Below are positions 8,299-16,573 of a stretch of DNA of 45,981 bases, in pieces. The stretch lies in assembly GCA_964524755.1 (NCBI GenBank), contig CAZGDR010000008.1, positions 1 through 45,981 of the forward strand, given 5' to 3'. The number at the start of each line of letters is the position of its first letter. Positions within the stretch are counted from its first letter, which is position 1. The position numbers and the translations under genes are program-made. The DNA comes from JAQVOO01 sp964524755 (lineage in GTDB: Bacteria; Spirochaetota; Spirochaetia; Sphaerochaetales; Sphaerochaetaceae). The notes beneath the pieces were generated by a model, which had not been told where the DNA came from, made no database searches, and was given only the letters and a program-made list of their open reading frames with translations.

Positions 8299-10773
8299 CT
8301 AAATGAACAAGTTAATACTACTTTCAGAGGCCGCTTCCATATATGTAGCGACTCCACCAATTTCAATTCCATCAAGTAATTCCACCTGAGGAATCCCCAT
8401 AATATCCATAGACATCTGACAGGCTACCATGCGGACACCTGCCATACGGGCTTGCGTGTACATCGAGCGTAATTGGTCAACGTGTTTTTGTTTCATCCTT
8501 TTACGCATCAGCTTAGGCCCTATTCCTCCAAAGTTTATCTTTGACAACGAGAGATCTTCCATACCGCTAGGGAGCATCATTCCAAACATGTTACCCATAA
8601 AATCTTTTTTTACCTTTCCAGGTCTTTTTTTTCGTAATACAGTTAATCCCCAGAAGGTGAAAAACAACGTAACATTGCGCCCCGTTGCAGCTGCTCCATT
8701 GGCTAGTACGAAAGCGGCCAGCACGCGGTCCATATCATTGGAAAAGACTATAATAGTTGTTCCATTCGAGTTTGATTGCATGACACTTGATGGGGCTTTG
8801 AGAGCCCCTTTCTCTAAGACAGCTTCTATTTTCCCCTCTTTAGTTTCTAACGAGATTAAACGATTCCCCGTCAGTTTACTCCACGATTGCACATCACTGT
8901 TAAATCCAGGGTCGGTAGCCAATACGCGGAGGAAGTCACCTTGCCGTAGCGTATCCATAGTTTTTTTGAGGGTTAAAATAGGACCTGGGCATTGAAGGCC
9001 ACTCGCATCGATCAGTGTAATTGCATCTGACTGAGGATTACGTGGGCTCCCATCTTCCTCACTGGGGCTGGACGTGAACAATGAAATACTGGCATCTTCT
9101 GGGTTTTCTAGGGCTGCTAGTTCATTATGGACGGCTAACCAAGTTCGATAACCACCGGTTAAATTATAGACTTCATTGTATCCGCTTTGAACAAGCATCC
9201 GTTCAGCGAGGTAGCCACGTACACCAACAGCACAGGCCATGATAATAGGTCTGTCTTTAGGGATTTTTGCTAATTGTGTGCGAATTTCAGTATGAGGAAT
9301 GTTTACGGCACCGGGGATAGTTCCTAAATCAAACTCCTCTTCAGTGCGCACGTCAAGGATAAAAGCATTTTTCTGGCGAAACTCTTCCAGTTGGTCCCAC
9401 GTTATAATGTGGCTGATTCCTTCCATAGCATTTTGGGCAACGAATCCCACCATATTAAGAGGGTCTTTAGCACTTGAGAAGGGGGGTGCGTAGGCTTGTT
9501 CGAATTCAGCTAGGTCGGTAACAGTACCCTCTTTTTTGAGATAGGCAGCCAACACATCAATGCGTTTATCAACCCCATCATAACCAACGACTTGCCCACC
9601 ATAGAGAAGTCCTGTCTTAGGATCGTAAAGAATTTTTACAGCCAGTTGTAAAGCATTCGGGTAGTAGCCGGCATGACTGCCCGCATGGGTAATTACTTCA
9701 GCATACGGTATCTCAGCCTGTTTCAATTGTTTGCCAGTCATACCCGTTGAAGCTGCGGTTAAGTCAAAAATCTTGGCAATGCTGGTAGCAATTATTCCTC
9801 CGTACGGACGGCAGGATCCATATGCTATAGCTTCGGCACAGAGCCGTGCCTGTTTGTTGGCAGGGCCGGCTAAGGGGATCGTTACCGGCTTTTTGGTGAC
9901 AGGGTGGGGATATTCGATGGCGTCTCCTACAGCTTTGATGTGCGGGTCACTAGTGTTAAATTGTTCATCCACTGAAATGGCGCCATTAACTCCTAGCTTT
10001 AATCCCCCATCGTGGGCAATTTTAGTATCAGGGCGTACGCCAATCGATAATATAACCATGTCAGTAGGGATAACGGTACCCGACGCGAGAGTTACCAAGA
10101 GCTCACCTTTTTGGCGTTCGAAACTTTTAACACCATCCTTGAGGTAAAGTTTAATTCCTTTATCGCGAAGTTGTTGTTGGACTATGGCTGCCATATCATA
10201 ATCGATAACATTCATAACCTGATCCAAAGCTTCGACAAGCGTTACTTTAATGTGTCGTTCTTTAAGGTTTTCTGCCATCTCCAGACCAATGAACCCGCCC
10301 CCTACTACAACAGCACGATTTGTTTGATGGTGTTCTATTTTTTTGACGATGTTATCAACATCTTCAACTGTGCGTAGAGAGAAGATGGCAGAGTCATCTA
10401 TTCCAGGAATACGTGGTTTTATAGGAGCGGCACCTGGACTAAGCACCAAGGTATCATAGTATTGGTCAGAAATAGTGCCAGTCGTGAGGTCTTTCACCCG
10501 TACAAACTGTTCCTCTTTATGGAGGGAAAGTACTTCATGGAGAGCTTTTACTTCCACTTGGAACACTTCAGTAAATCGTTCAGCCGTCATGACGAACAAC
10601 CGAGAGCGCTCAGTTATAGCTCCTCCAGCATAATAGGGGAGGCCGCAGTTAGCATAACTAATGTGCTCACCCCGTTCAAAAAGAATGATGCGTGACGTTT
10701 CATCAAGTCGACGCAATCTTGCCGCAGTACCGGCTCCACCGGCAACTCCTCCGACAATGACATATGTTTTCAT
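8299..10773 (-). CDS. CoA-disulfide reductase-like flavoprotein fused to rhodanese, TusA and DsrE domains
   Basis: An 824-aa four-module sulfur protein. Residues 1-450 are a class of FAD/NAD(P)H disulfide reductase: an FAD-binding VIVGGVAGG start, the single redox Cys C43 in SYANCGLPYY typical of CoA-disulfide/polysulfide reductases, and an NAD fold near 160 (VVVGGGFIGLEMAE). Residues about 465-560 are a rhodanese with C514 in ACAVGVRGY. About 585-660 is a TusA module with C595 in LQCPGPIL. The last 155 residues are a DsrE-like domain with C785 in VACQMSMD. It should shuttle persulfide sulfur between modules, for example reducing CoA persulfide or polysulfide. Its start overlaps the marR stop by 4 nt, so that regulator probably controls it. 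Confidence 0.92.
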   Translation of the reverse strand: MKTYVIVGGVAGGAGTAARLRRLDETSRIILFERGEHISYANCGLPYYAGGAITERSRLFVMTAERFTEVFQVEVKALHEVLSLHKEEQFVRVKDLTTGTISDQYYDTLVLSPGAAPIKPRIPGIDDSAIFSLRTVEDVDNIVKKIEHHQTNRAVVVGGGFIGLEMAENLKERHIKVTLVEALDQVMNVIDYDMAAIVQQQLRDKGIKLYLKDGVKSFERQKGELLVTLASGTVIPTDMVILSIGVRPDTKIAHDGGLKLGVNGAISVDEQFNTSDPHIKAVGDAIEYPHPVTKKPVTIPLAGPANKQARLCAEAIAYGSCRPYGGIIATSIAKIFDLTAASTGMTGKQLKQAEIPYAEVITHAGSHAGYYPNALQLAVKILYDPKTGLLYGGQVVGYDGVDKRIDVLAAYLKKEGTVTDLAEFEQAYAPPFSSAKDPLNMVGFVAQNAMEGISHIITWDQLEEFRQKNAFILDVRTEEEFDLGTIPGAVNIPHTEIRTQLAKIPKDRPIIMACAVGVRGYLAERMLVQSGYNEVYNLTGGYRTWLAVHNELAALENPEDASISLFTSSPSEEDGSPRNPQSDAITLIDASGLQCPGPILTLKKTMDTLRQGDFLRVLATDPGFNSDVQSWSKLTGNRLISLETKEGKIEAVLEKGALKAPSSVMQSNSNGTTIIVFSNDMDRVLAAFVLANGAAATGRNVTLFFTFWGLTVLRKKRPGKVKKDFMGNMFGMMLPSGMEDLSLSKINFGGIGPKLMRKRMKQKHVDQLRSMYTQARMAGVRMVACQMSMDIMGIPQVELLDGIEIGGVATYMEAASESSINLFI

Positions 10774-11144
10774 CTATTTGCTCCTGTTTCGTGTAGCGTT
10801 TTTATGGCCTCTTCAAGATGTCTTGGGATAGATATATTGGTGCAATGAAGGGTTTCTACCGTCTGTTGGCCCTTTTCTGTGAGGTCGATATTAATAATTC
10901 TTCGATCTTCCTCAGATATTGAGCGGACTAGAAAACCTCTGGTTTCTAAAGAATCCAAGATACGACTCAACCGAGAGGGGGAGATCTCTAATTCTTGAGC
11001 TAGGTTACTAGGCTCTAGATTACCTTTCCCCGACTGACACAAACAAAGAGCCTCATTAAGGGAGAGGTTAGTTTGTTCTTTTAAAGTTTCCTCGAAACGA
11101 CGGAGGTCGAGGATGAGGCGTCTCAGGTCACATAAATCGTACAC
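10770..11144 (-). CDS. MarR-family transcriptional regulator
   Basis: A 124-aa winged-helix DNA-binding protein, with LAQELEISPSRLSRILDSLE as recognition helix and the wing EEDRRIINIDLTEKG. The chosen start is a GTG at 11144 with AGGAAG 5 nt upstream; an in-frame TTG at 11180 has no Shine-Dalgarno. It is short at both ends compared with classical MarR proteins (about 140 aa). It overlaps the sulfur-relay fusion gene by 4 nt and is transcribed ahead of it. It carries few cysteines (in DLCDL and LCLCQSG), so a thiol-based redox or sulfide sensor is possible but unproven. Confidence 0.85.
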   Translation of the reverse strand: MYDLCDLRRLILDLRRFEETLKEQTNLSLNEALCLCQSGKGNLEPSNLAQELEISPSRLSRILDSLETRGFLVRSISEEDRRIINIDLTEKGQQTVETLHCTNISIPRHLEEAIKTLHETGANR

Positions 11145-11262
11145 AATCACTTCCTGTAATATGTTTGTTAGTAGCAACAATTGCTGAGAGCAATAATAGG
11201 GTACTTCACTCTCCTCGTCAAGTAATCGATGAATTTATCTCGATATATTTTTCATTAGCCGA

Positions 11263-11298
11263 TTGCAAATAAACTGAGTATATTTGTATATATTTCAA
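11263..11298 (+). promoter_or_regulatory. Ferritin promoter with overlapping Fur-family-like palindrome
   Basis: TTGCAA (11263-11268) and TATATA (11287-11292, preceded by TG) are 18 bp apart. The near-palindrome TTGTATATATTTCAA at 11284-11298 covers the -10 and matches 11 of 14 arm positions of TTGTAATnATTACAA. A further inverted pair, AGTAC/GTACT, follows at 11303-11317. Repression in response to iron or peroxide is a reasonable guess. Confidence 0.4.
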
Positions 11299-11332
11299 AA
11301 AGAGTACTAAGTGTACTAATGGAGGCTATAAG

Positions 11333-11845
11333 ATGTTACAAAAAAGTATCGTTAACTTATTAAATGAACAAATTAACAAAGAATTGTTTTCTGCATATCT
11401 CTATTTAGATATGGCTGATTTCTATGCCAATGCAGGGTTGGAAGGGTTTGAGAACTGGTTCAAAGTACAAGCACAGGAGGAGCAAGATCATGCGATGTTG
11501 ATCCGACAGTATCTGTTAAACAATGGCCATGAGATTAAATTGAGTGCTATTGCTGACCCTTCTAGGGAGTATAAAGACTTTAAGGAGCCTTTAACAGCGG
11601 CTCTTGAGCATGAAAGGTATGTCACTGATTCTATTAATACCATTTATACCGAAGCTCTAGCAAAGAAAGATTATCGGACTGTGCAATTCCTCGATTGGTT
11701 TGTAAAAGAACAGGGTGAAGAGGAAATGAATGCTGAAAATAATCTCAACCAGTTTGAACTATTTGGAGCAGGCAAGGGCTTGTATATGTTAGACCGCGAT
11801 CTCAAAGCACGGGTTCATGTTGCCCCTTCGTTGGTCCTAGACTGA
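11333..11845 (+). CDS. ftnA: Ferritin (non-heme, FtnA type)
   Basis: A 170-aa subunit of a 24-mer iron-storage shell. Every ferroxidase ligand is present at the position known from E. coli FtnA: E17, Y24, E50, H53, E94, Q127 and E130. No heme-binding methionine pattern of bacterioferritin is evident. GGAGG lies 8 nt before the ATG. The gene is monocistronic, bounded by its own promoter and a bidirectional terminator shared with the convergent desulfoferrodoxin gene. Both belong to iron/oxidative-stress physiology. Confidence 0.95.
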   Translation: MLQKSIVNLLNEQINKELFSAYLYLDMADFYANAGLEGFENWFKVQAQEEQDHAMLIRQYLLNNGHEIKLSAIADPSREYKDFKEPLTAALEHERYVTDSINTIYTEALAKKDYRTVQFLDWFVKEQGEEEMNAENNLNQFELFGAGKGLYMLDRDLKARVHVAPSLVLD

Positions 11846-11863
11846 TTTATTACGTAAAAAAAT

Positions 11864-11893
11864 AAGGCGCTGGCAATTAATAGCCGGCGCCTT
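11864..11893. terminator. Bidirectional terminator between ferritin and desulfoferrodoxin
   Basis: An 11-bp inverted repeat with one G-U pair (11864-11874 with 11883-11893), an 8-nt loop, and T-rich flanks on both strands (TTTCG to the right, a long T run on the minus strand to the left). Confidence 0.85.
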
Positions 11894-11914
11894 TCGTAAA
11901 GTTATACAGTGATC

Positions 11915-12289
11915 TTAGAGCTCAAACTTCCACAATCCGTGGAGGTTACAATACTCGTAGTATGCGACCACTTTGTCTAAGCAACGGAAAGAAACTTCAG
12001 GTTTTTCCCCTGGCTTAAGAGCTTTTCGGAAAACACCCCTATCGGTGACAGCTGCGATCCACATGATATAGTGTTCTTCGGTCATGGGGTGCAATACAGA
12101 ACCAACAGTAACTACCGTAGTATCACCGTCTTTCTTAGCCACTGGGACGTGTTTTTCGTTGGCAGCATCAGCGGTGCTGGCTTTCAATTCCACCATGGGA
12201 GCTCCACAACAGACGAGCTCTCCGCCACCATCATAAATCAATTCAACAACGTTTTTGCATTCTTTACAAAGATAAAATTTTACATCCAT
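11915..12289 (-). CDS. dfx: Desulfoferrodoxin (superoxide reductase, 2Fe type)
   Basis: A 124-aa cytosolic superoxide reductase converting superoxide to hydrogen peroxide, which rubrerythrin can then remove. The N-terminal desulforedoxin centre has C8, C11, C27 and C28. The catalytic centre has H47 (in EKHVP, with the family Glu at 45), H67, H73, C114 and H117. The start at 12289 follows AAGGAGG; an upstream in-frame ATG adds 18 unrelated residues. It is divergent from pirin, and the shared 137-bp region contains ATTGTAGACAAT (12333-12344), an inverted repeat overlapping a minus-strand TACAAT -10. Confidence 0.95.
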   Translation of the reverse strand: MDVKFYLCKECKNVVELIYDGGGELVCCGAPMVELKASTADAANEKHVPVAKKDGDTTVVTVGSVLHPMTEEHYIMWIAAVTDRGVFRKALKPGEKPEVSFRCLDKVVAYYEYCNLHGLWKFEL

Positions 12290-12377
12290 AAATTCGTTCC
12301 TCCTTACATTCTTTGGAATCAATCCAATGTTCATTGTAGACAATTTTTTGCTAAATTGAAAGGGAACAAAAAGGAGC

Positions 12378-12406
12378 TTAGGATTAGAAATATTTTATGG
12401 TATACT
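12378..12406 (+). promoter_or_regulatory. Pirin promoter
   Basis: TTAGGA at 12378-12383, a 17-bp spacer, and an extended -10 TGG-TATACT ending at 12406. Transcription would start a few bases before the Shine-Dalgarno, giving a very short leader. Confidence 0.5.
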
Positions 12407-12426
12407 GATTTTGAATGGAGGATTTT

Positions 12427-13266
12427 ATGGGTAATAGAATTATAGATCGTCTGGTAGCTGGAAATGTTCAGTATGATGGTGCTGGAGTGAAATTACGGCG
12501 TATGTTCGGTCGCCCTGACACTCAAGATTTTGATCCATTTTTAATGTTGGATGCTTTTGACTCGACTAATCCAGAGGAGTATCTGAAAGGATTTCCTTGG
12601 CACCCCCACCGGGGAATTGAAACAGTTACGTATCTAATTCACGGAGATATTGAGCATAGAGATACGCTAGGAAACCAGGGGAGTATTTTGGACGGCTCTT
12701 GCCAGTGGATGACTGCTGGGCGGGGAATTCTCCATCAAGAGATGCCCCAAAGTACAGACCATCTACTGGGGGTGCAACTCTGGGTCAATTTGCCTCAAAA
12801 GGAGAAAATGACAGCGCCAACCTATCGCGATATAAGTGCCAGCATGGTAGCAGAAGTTGTTGAAAAAGATGTGACTGTGCGTATTATATCAGGGCGTTAT
12901 AAAGAGAAAGTTGGCCCAGTTGAAGGAAATTATGTTAAGGCTAGATTATTAGATGTAGAAATCAAACCAAACGCGACATGGCAAGTTCGAGTGCAGGAGG
13001 AGAATACTGTTTTCTGTTTCCTTATCCAAGGTTCCGGACAATTTGACACCTCTAACAACCTAGTACCTACCTCACACGTAGTATTATTAAAGAACGGTGA
13101 TACGGTAGCAGTACAAGCAGGAGGGGAAGGGGTGAGGTTTTTGTTAGGAGAAGGGATGCCATTACAAGAACCAATAGCTTGGGGTGGTCCTATTGTTATG
13201 AATACACGTGAAGAGTTACATCAAGCTTTTAAAGAAATTGATGAGGGAACCTTTATTCAAAAGTAA
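12427..13266 (+). CDS. Pirin-family bicupin
   Basis: A 279-aa cytosolic protein with the pirin signature WHPHRGIETVTY and a downstream HRD...QWMTAGRGILHQE segment holding the metal-binding His/Glu set of the N-terminal cupin. The C-terminal cupin has lost obvious metal ligands, as usual. Some pirins act as quercetinases or redox-linked regulators; the actual role here is unknown. GGAGGA lies 4 nt before the ATG at 12427; an ATG 12 nt upstream overlaps that Shine-Dalgarno. It is divergent from the superoxide reductase gene, which puts it in an oxidative-stress setting. Confidence 0.9.
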   Translation: MGNRIIDRLVAGNVQYDGAGVKLRRMFGRPDTQDFDPFLMLDAFDSTNPEEYLKGFPWHPHRGIETVTYLIHGDIEHRDTLGNQGSILDGSCQWMTAGRGILHQEMPQSTDHLLGVQLWVNLPQKEKMTAPTYRDISASMVAEVVEKDVTVRIISGRYKEKVGPVEGNYVKARLLDVEIKPNATWQVRVQEENTVFCFLIQGSGQFDTSNNLVPTSHVVLLKNGDTVAVQAGGEGVRFLLGEGMPLQEPIAWGGPIVMNTREELHQAFKEIDEGTFIQK

Positions 13267-13293
13267 TAGCAGTAAGTGACCAGCATATTACCA

Positions 13294-13353
13294 TACCCCT
13301 TATGTACCACATGTAGTTAATTATTACTGGTTAATTTAAGGGGTAGTTTTTTT
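13294..13353 (+). terminator. Terminator after the pirin gene
   Basis: TACCCCTTA (13294-13302) pairs perfectly with TAAGGGGTA (13337-13345) and is followed by a run of seven T. The loop is long (34 nt), so efficiency is uncertain. Confidence 0.6.
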
Positions 13354-13424
13354 GAAATATGATTAAATTAAACTATGTTATATCAAGAACTATGATTTTA
13401 TACTTATACAATCTTGGAGGTGAG

Positions 13425-14129
13425 ATGAGTATGAATAAAAATCAAAAAGTCTTGAAGATCTATGGAGATTCAATCCTGAAAGGGGTTATTTATAATGAAG
13501 AAGAAGATCGTTATGTGCTCTTAGAGGATAACGGTCATGCTAAATTGGGACAAGCGCTAAATATGGAAGTGCAATCTAGCGTTCTATTTGGATGCACAGT
13601 TACCAAAGGGATGCAGTTGCTAGAACGGGGCATGAAAAAGGGGTTGGCCTGCGATATGGTGTTATTAGAATATGGTGGCAACGATTGTGATTTTCTGTGG
13701 GACGAGGTGGCTGCTAAACCAGAATCAGATCATTTTCCAAAAACCTCATTAACCAAGTTTGATGAAACATTACGGACGATGATTGAGTTACTCAACTCAA
13801 CAGCAATAGTTCCCGTGCTCATGACCCTTCCCCCCATAGATTCGGAGAAGTTTTTTGCACACATCTGTAGAAAAGGACTTGATGAAAAAAATATTCTCTA
13901 CTGGCTGAATGATGTCTATAATATTGGACGCCACCAGGCTGAGTACTCTGAGCAGATTGTGAAAATTGCTGCTGATACCCATACAACGTTAATTGATGTG
14001 CGTAGTGAATTTGTGGCATATCAGAAGCAGAATTCTTTATTGTGTGAAGATGGCATCCATCCAAATGAGCAAGGAAACGCTTTGATTATGCAGATTTTAG
14101 CAGATGAGGGAGCTCGTTTGATTGCTTAG
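13425..14129 (+). CDS. SGNH/GDSL-type hydrolase
   Basis: A 234-aa probable esterase or acylhydrolase. Block I is KIYGDSILKG with the nucleophile Ser, block III is EYGGNDCDF with the oxyanion Asn, and block V is DGIHPNEQG with the catalytic Asp and His. There is no signal peptide, so it is probably cytosolic. GGAGGTGAG precedes two ATGs 6 nt apart; the first (13425) is chosen but 13431 is equally possible. Substrate unknown. It stands alone between a terminator and a 209-bp intergenic region. Confidence 0.85.
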   Translation: MSMNKNQKVLKIYGDSILKGVIYNEEEDRYVLLEDNGHAKLGQALNMEVQSSVLFGCTVTKGMQLLERGMKKGLACDMVLLEYGGNDCDFLWDEVAAKPESDHFPKTSLTKFDETLRTMIELLNSTAIVPVLMTLPPIDSEKFFAHICRKGLDEKNILYWLNDVYNIGRHQAEYSEQIVKIAADTHTTLIDVRSEFVAYQKQNSLLCEDGIHPNEQGNALIMQILADEGARLIA

Positions 14130-14305
14130 GCAAAATGAAAAGACCGCATATTTTCTCTCCCCCGATTTGAAAACACACGGTCTACAGAACAATGACCCAG
14201 ACTAAAAACGTCCAGATAATTTCACTATACTGTGGTTTTGTTGCTCCGTCAATCTATAAAGAGTTCTGTCTCTTGACGATATGAGCAGGGATCAGTAGCT
14301 TTGGC

Positions 14306-14332
14306 ATGTTAGCGCAGGCTAACATATAGGAG
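14306..14332 (+). promoter_or_regulatory. Hairpin abutting the flavodoxin Shine-Dalgarno
   Basis: ATGTTAGC/GCTAACAT (14306-14313 with 14318-14325) is a perfect 8-bp hairpin with a 4-nt loop. It ends 2 nt before AGGAG (14328-14332). A possible TTGACG -35 lies at 14273-14278. It could be an operator or could affect ribosome access. Confidence 0.45.
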
Positions 14333-14338
14333 TTTTTA

Positions 14339-14761
14339 ATGCGTATTGCAATAATATATTGGAGTGGAACGGGTAATACTGAGTCAATGGCGGCATTAAT
14401 TGCTGAAGGAGCGAGATCAACAGGAGCTGAAGTGGATGTGTTTCCTGTGGGTCAGTGTGATGCTCAAGTACTTGATCAGTATGACCGTTTTGCTTTTGGA
14501 TGTCCCTCTGAAGGTGATGAGGAATTAGAAGATTCTGAATTTTTACCATTCTTTGAGCAAATAGAAAAGGAACTAGCTGGGCGAAAAATTGCCCTCTTTG
14601 GTGCCTATGGATGGGGTGATGGGTTATGGATGCGAGACTGGCAAAAGCGTGTCACTGTTTTGAAGGCCAACTTGTTTGAAAGTGGCCTAGCCATTCAAGA
14701 AGATTCCCTTCCAGAGATAGAAAAGTGTACATCTTTTGGGGAGCGGTTTGCCAAGTTTTAA
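14339..14761 (+). CDS. Flavodoxin
   Basis: A 140-aa short-chain flavodoxin, an FMN electron carrier. The phosphate loop is WSGTGNTESM (residues 8-17). The 50s loop carries GCPSEGDEELEDSEF and the 90s loop GAYGWGDGLWM, both of which cradle the isoalloxazine ring. It likely replaces ferredoxin under iron limitation or serves the nearby peroxide/superoxide reductases. AGGAG lies 6 nt before the ATG. Its stop codon directly abuts the stop codon of the convergent ogt gene with no intervening base or terminator. Confidence 0.93.
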   Translation: MRIAIIYWSGTGNTESMAALIAEGARSTGAEVDVFPVGQCDAQVLDQYDRFAFGCPSEGDEELEDSEFLPFFEQIEKELAGRKIALFGAYGWGDGLWMRDWQKRVTVLKANLFESGLAIQEDSLPEIEKCTSFGERFAKF

Positions 14762-15241
14762 TTAATGAGGTGTGTTTTTAGACTCTAATGCTAATAGTTT
14801 TTTCTTGAGATCAAGGCCTCCACCATAGCCCACTAAAGCTCCATTGGCACCGATTACGCGGTGGCAAGGGATGATAAAGGAGATAGGGTTGTTATGGTTC
14901 GCCATACCAACAGCCCGGGCTGCTTTAGGGTTACCTATAGCGTGGGCTATAGCACCGTAGCTGCGGGTTTCTCCATAGGGAATGTCTAGGAGGGCCTGCC
15001 ACACGGCTAGTTGGAATGTGGTTCCCTGCGGCGCTAATGGGAGGTCGAAGGTAAATCGCTTTCCCGCTAAATATTCATGTAATTGTTGGATGGTGAGAGT
15101 TAATAGTGGGGTTTCACGAAACTCTCCATCAAAGATCGGTTTCAACCGAGAGGTTAATTTTACGTCAGTTATCTTTCCGCTCTTTTCAGCGACTAGGAGT
15201 TCTCCAATCGTGGTGTGATACACAAAATAAGTCTTTTCCAT
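14762..15241 (-). CDS. ogt: Methylated-DNA--protein-cysteine methyltransferase
   Basis: A 159-aa suicide DNA-repair protein that takes the alkyl group off O6-methylguanine. The active site is IPCHRVIG with the acceptor Cys, followed by GALVGYGGGLDLKKKLLALE. The helix-turn-helix region with the Arg finger is RAVGMANHNNP. The short N-terminal domain lacks the zinc and AraC parts of Ada, so it is Ogt-type. AAAGGTG lies upstream at a slightly long spacing. The DMT transporter gene ends 19 bp to the right and is probably cotranscribed with it. Confidence 0.94.
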   Translation of the reverse strand: MEKTYFVYHTTIGELLVAEKSGKITDVKLTSRLKPIFDGEFRETPLLTLTIQQLHEYLAGKRFTFDLPLAPQGTTFQLAVWQALLDIPYGETRSYGAIAHAIGNPKAARAVGMANHNNPISFIIPCHRVIGANGALVGYGGGLDLKKKLLALESKNTPH

Positions 15242-15259
15242 GAAAACAGAATAACACCT

Positions 15260-16168
15260 TTAACTCGGCCTGTATAGTTTCATCCGTTTTATGATTCTGT
15301 GACGGTTATTAAACAACGCTACCCCCAATAAAATAATCACACCTCCCCATAAAGTTCCCAAATCAGGGAACTCGCCAATGAGGAGTATTCCTAGGAGAGT
15401 GGAAAGGAGAGGGGTCAGAAACATGAAATTAGTAACATCGCCAATTTGTGGAGCGATCGAGAGAGCCCGGGTCCAAAGGATAAATCCAATGGCACTGGGG
15501 AAGATCCCCATGAAAACGACAGCGGCGATTGGTTGCCAGGGTGCTTGGCTAACTTCTCTGATAGTAATAGGTAGGAAAGGTAGAAGTAAGATAGTAGAAG
15601 CTATAATACTGTAAATAGTTGCTTGTAGAGGGGTGTAATAGCTGGTCGAGAATCGTTGGATCAGATTATAGGCTGCGAAACTTAAAGCCGCTATCAGCAT
15701 CCACAGTATTCCCAAACCAACAGAAACTTCGCGATGCCAGAAGGTAAGGATAAGAATCCCAGAGAATTCAATTGCCACGGCAATCCAGCCCATAGTATTC
15801 AATCGTTCTTTGAAGATGATGGAGGCAAAGAGTGCCGTTAAGACTGGTACTGTAGCGGCAATTACGCTTGCAGTAGCTGCTGTAATAGTCGTCAAGGCAA
15901 TATTGAATAATAGTTGGTAGAGAGCAAAGCCTAGCGCGCCGAGTACAAAGAACAGAGGTATATCTTTTTTATGGGGTAACCCGATGTTTTTATAGAATCC
16001 GATTATAATCAAAACTACGGAGGCTGAAAGATAACGGAGTAATCCTACAGAATAAGAGGAGAAGTAGGTAACTGCAATCCTAGTAAACACGAAACCTGTT
16101 GACCAAAGAATTACGGTCATACCAGCTAAGACAAGATGCTTTTTAGAAGAAGGGCTGCTTGTACTCAT
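15260..16168 (-). CDS. DMT-superfamily transporter, EamA type
   Basis: A 302-aa inner-membrane protein with ten predicted hydrophobic helices in two EamA repeats. The first starts at VILWSTGFVFTRIAV and the second near residue 155 (LGILWMLIAALSFAAYN). Members export amino acids, nucleotide-sugars or other metabolites; the substrate is not predictable here. The basic C terminus (NNRHRIIKRMK) is cytoplasmic. Transcribed towards ogt on the same strand with a 18-bp gap. The Shine-Dalgarno (AAGGTA) is weak. Confidence 0.88.
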   Translation of the reverse strand: MSTSSPSSKKHLVLAGMTVILWSTGFVFTRIAVTYFSSYSVGLLRYLSASVVLIIIGFYKNIGLPHKKDIPLFFVLGALGFALYQLLFNIALTTITAATASVIAATVPVLTALFASIIFKERLNTMGWIAVAIEFSGILILTFWHREVSVGLGILWMLIAALSFAAYNLIQRFSTSYYTPLQATIYSIIASTILLLPFLPITIREVSQAPWQPIAAVVFMGIFPSAIGFILWTRALSIAPQIGDVTNFMFLTPLLSTLLGILLIGEFPDLGTLWGGVIILLGVALFNNRHRIIKRMKLYRPS

Positions 16169-16235
16169 ATGCGAGTACCTTAGAGTGTAAAAAGATTAGT
16201 GACAAGTACTTTAATATAGAATTGGGAGGAAAAGC

Positions 16236-16258
16236 TAAGCTCCGCGATGCGGAGCTTA
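16236..16258 (-). terminator. Terminator after the glutaredoxin-like gene
   Basis: A perfect 10-bp inverted repeat, TAAGCTCCGC/GCGGAGCTTA, with a 3-nt loop lies 9 bp beyond the glutaredoxin stop. On the minus strand it is followed by GCTTTTCC. Confidence 0.8.
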
Positions 16259-16267
16259 AAAGTGATG

Positions 16268-16498
16268 CTATTTTTTGAGGGCTTGATCGATTGCTCCACG
16301 GTCAAAACCAACGATGATTTTTCCATTTACATCAATTACCGGTACGCCCATTTGTCCCGATTTGCGAACCATTTCTTGAGCTTTCTCTGAATTTACAGCT
16401 ACGTTATACTCGGTAAACGGTATCTTATTCTTATCAAAGTAACTTTTTGCCATCCGACAAAATCCACAAGTTGGAGTACTATACATTATTACAGCCAT
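16268..16498 (-). CDS. Glutaredoxin-like thiol oxidoreductase
   Basis: A 76-aa thioredoxin-fold protein with the dithiol motif C11-G-F-C14 and the cis-proline segment GQMGVPVIDV, similar to NrdH/Grx-like proteins of anaerobes. It should reduce protein disulfides, with electrons from a thioredoxin-reductase-like partner not present here. AAAGGAGG precedes the ATG. It is divergent from the rubredoxin-tailed protein and ferredoxin genes. Confidence 0.92.
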   Translation of the reverse strand: MAVIMYSTPTCGFCRMAKSYFDKNKIPFTEYNVAVNSEKAQEMVRKSGQMGVPVIDVNGKIIVGFDRGAIDQALKK

Positions 16499-16536
16499 GG
16501 TAGGCCTCCTTTAAATAATATTCATTTCGTTGATAT

Positions 16537-16565
16537 AACATACGAGTTCGGCTTGTTTCGGTCAA
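16537..16565 (-). promoter_or_regulatory. Promoter of the glutaredoxin-like gene
   Basis: On the minus strand TTGACC (16565-16560), a 17-bp spacer, and TATGTT (16542-16537). The start would be near 16530, about 30 nt before the ATG. Confidence 0.6.
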
Positions 16566-16573
16566 CAAAAGAG

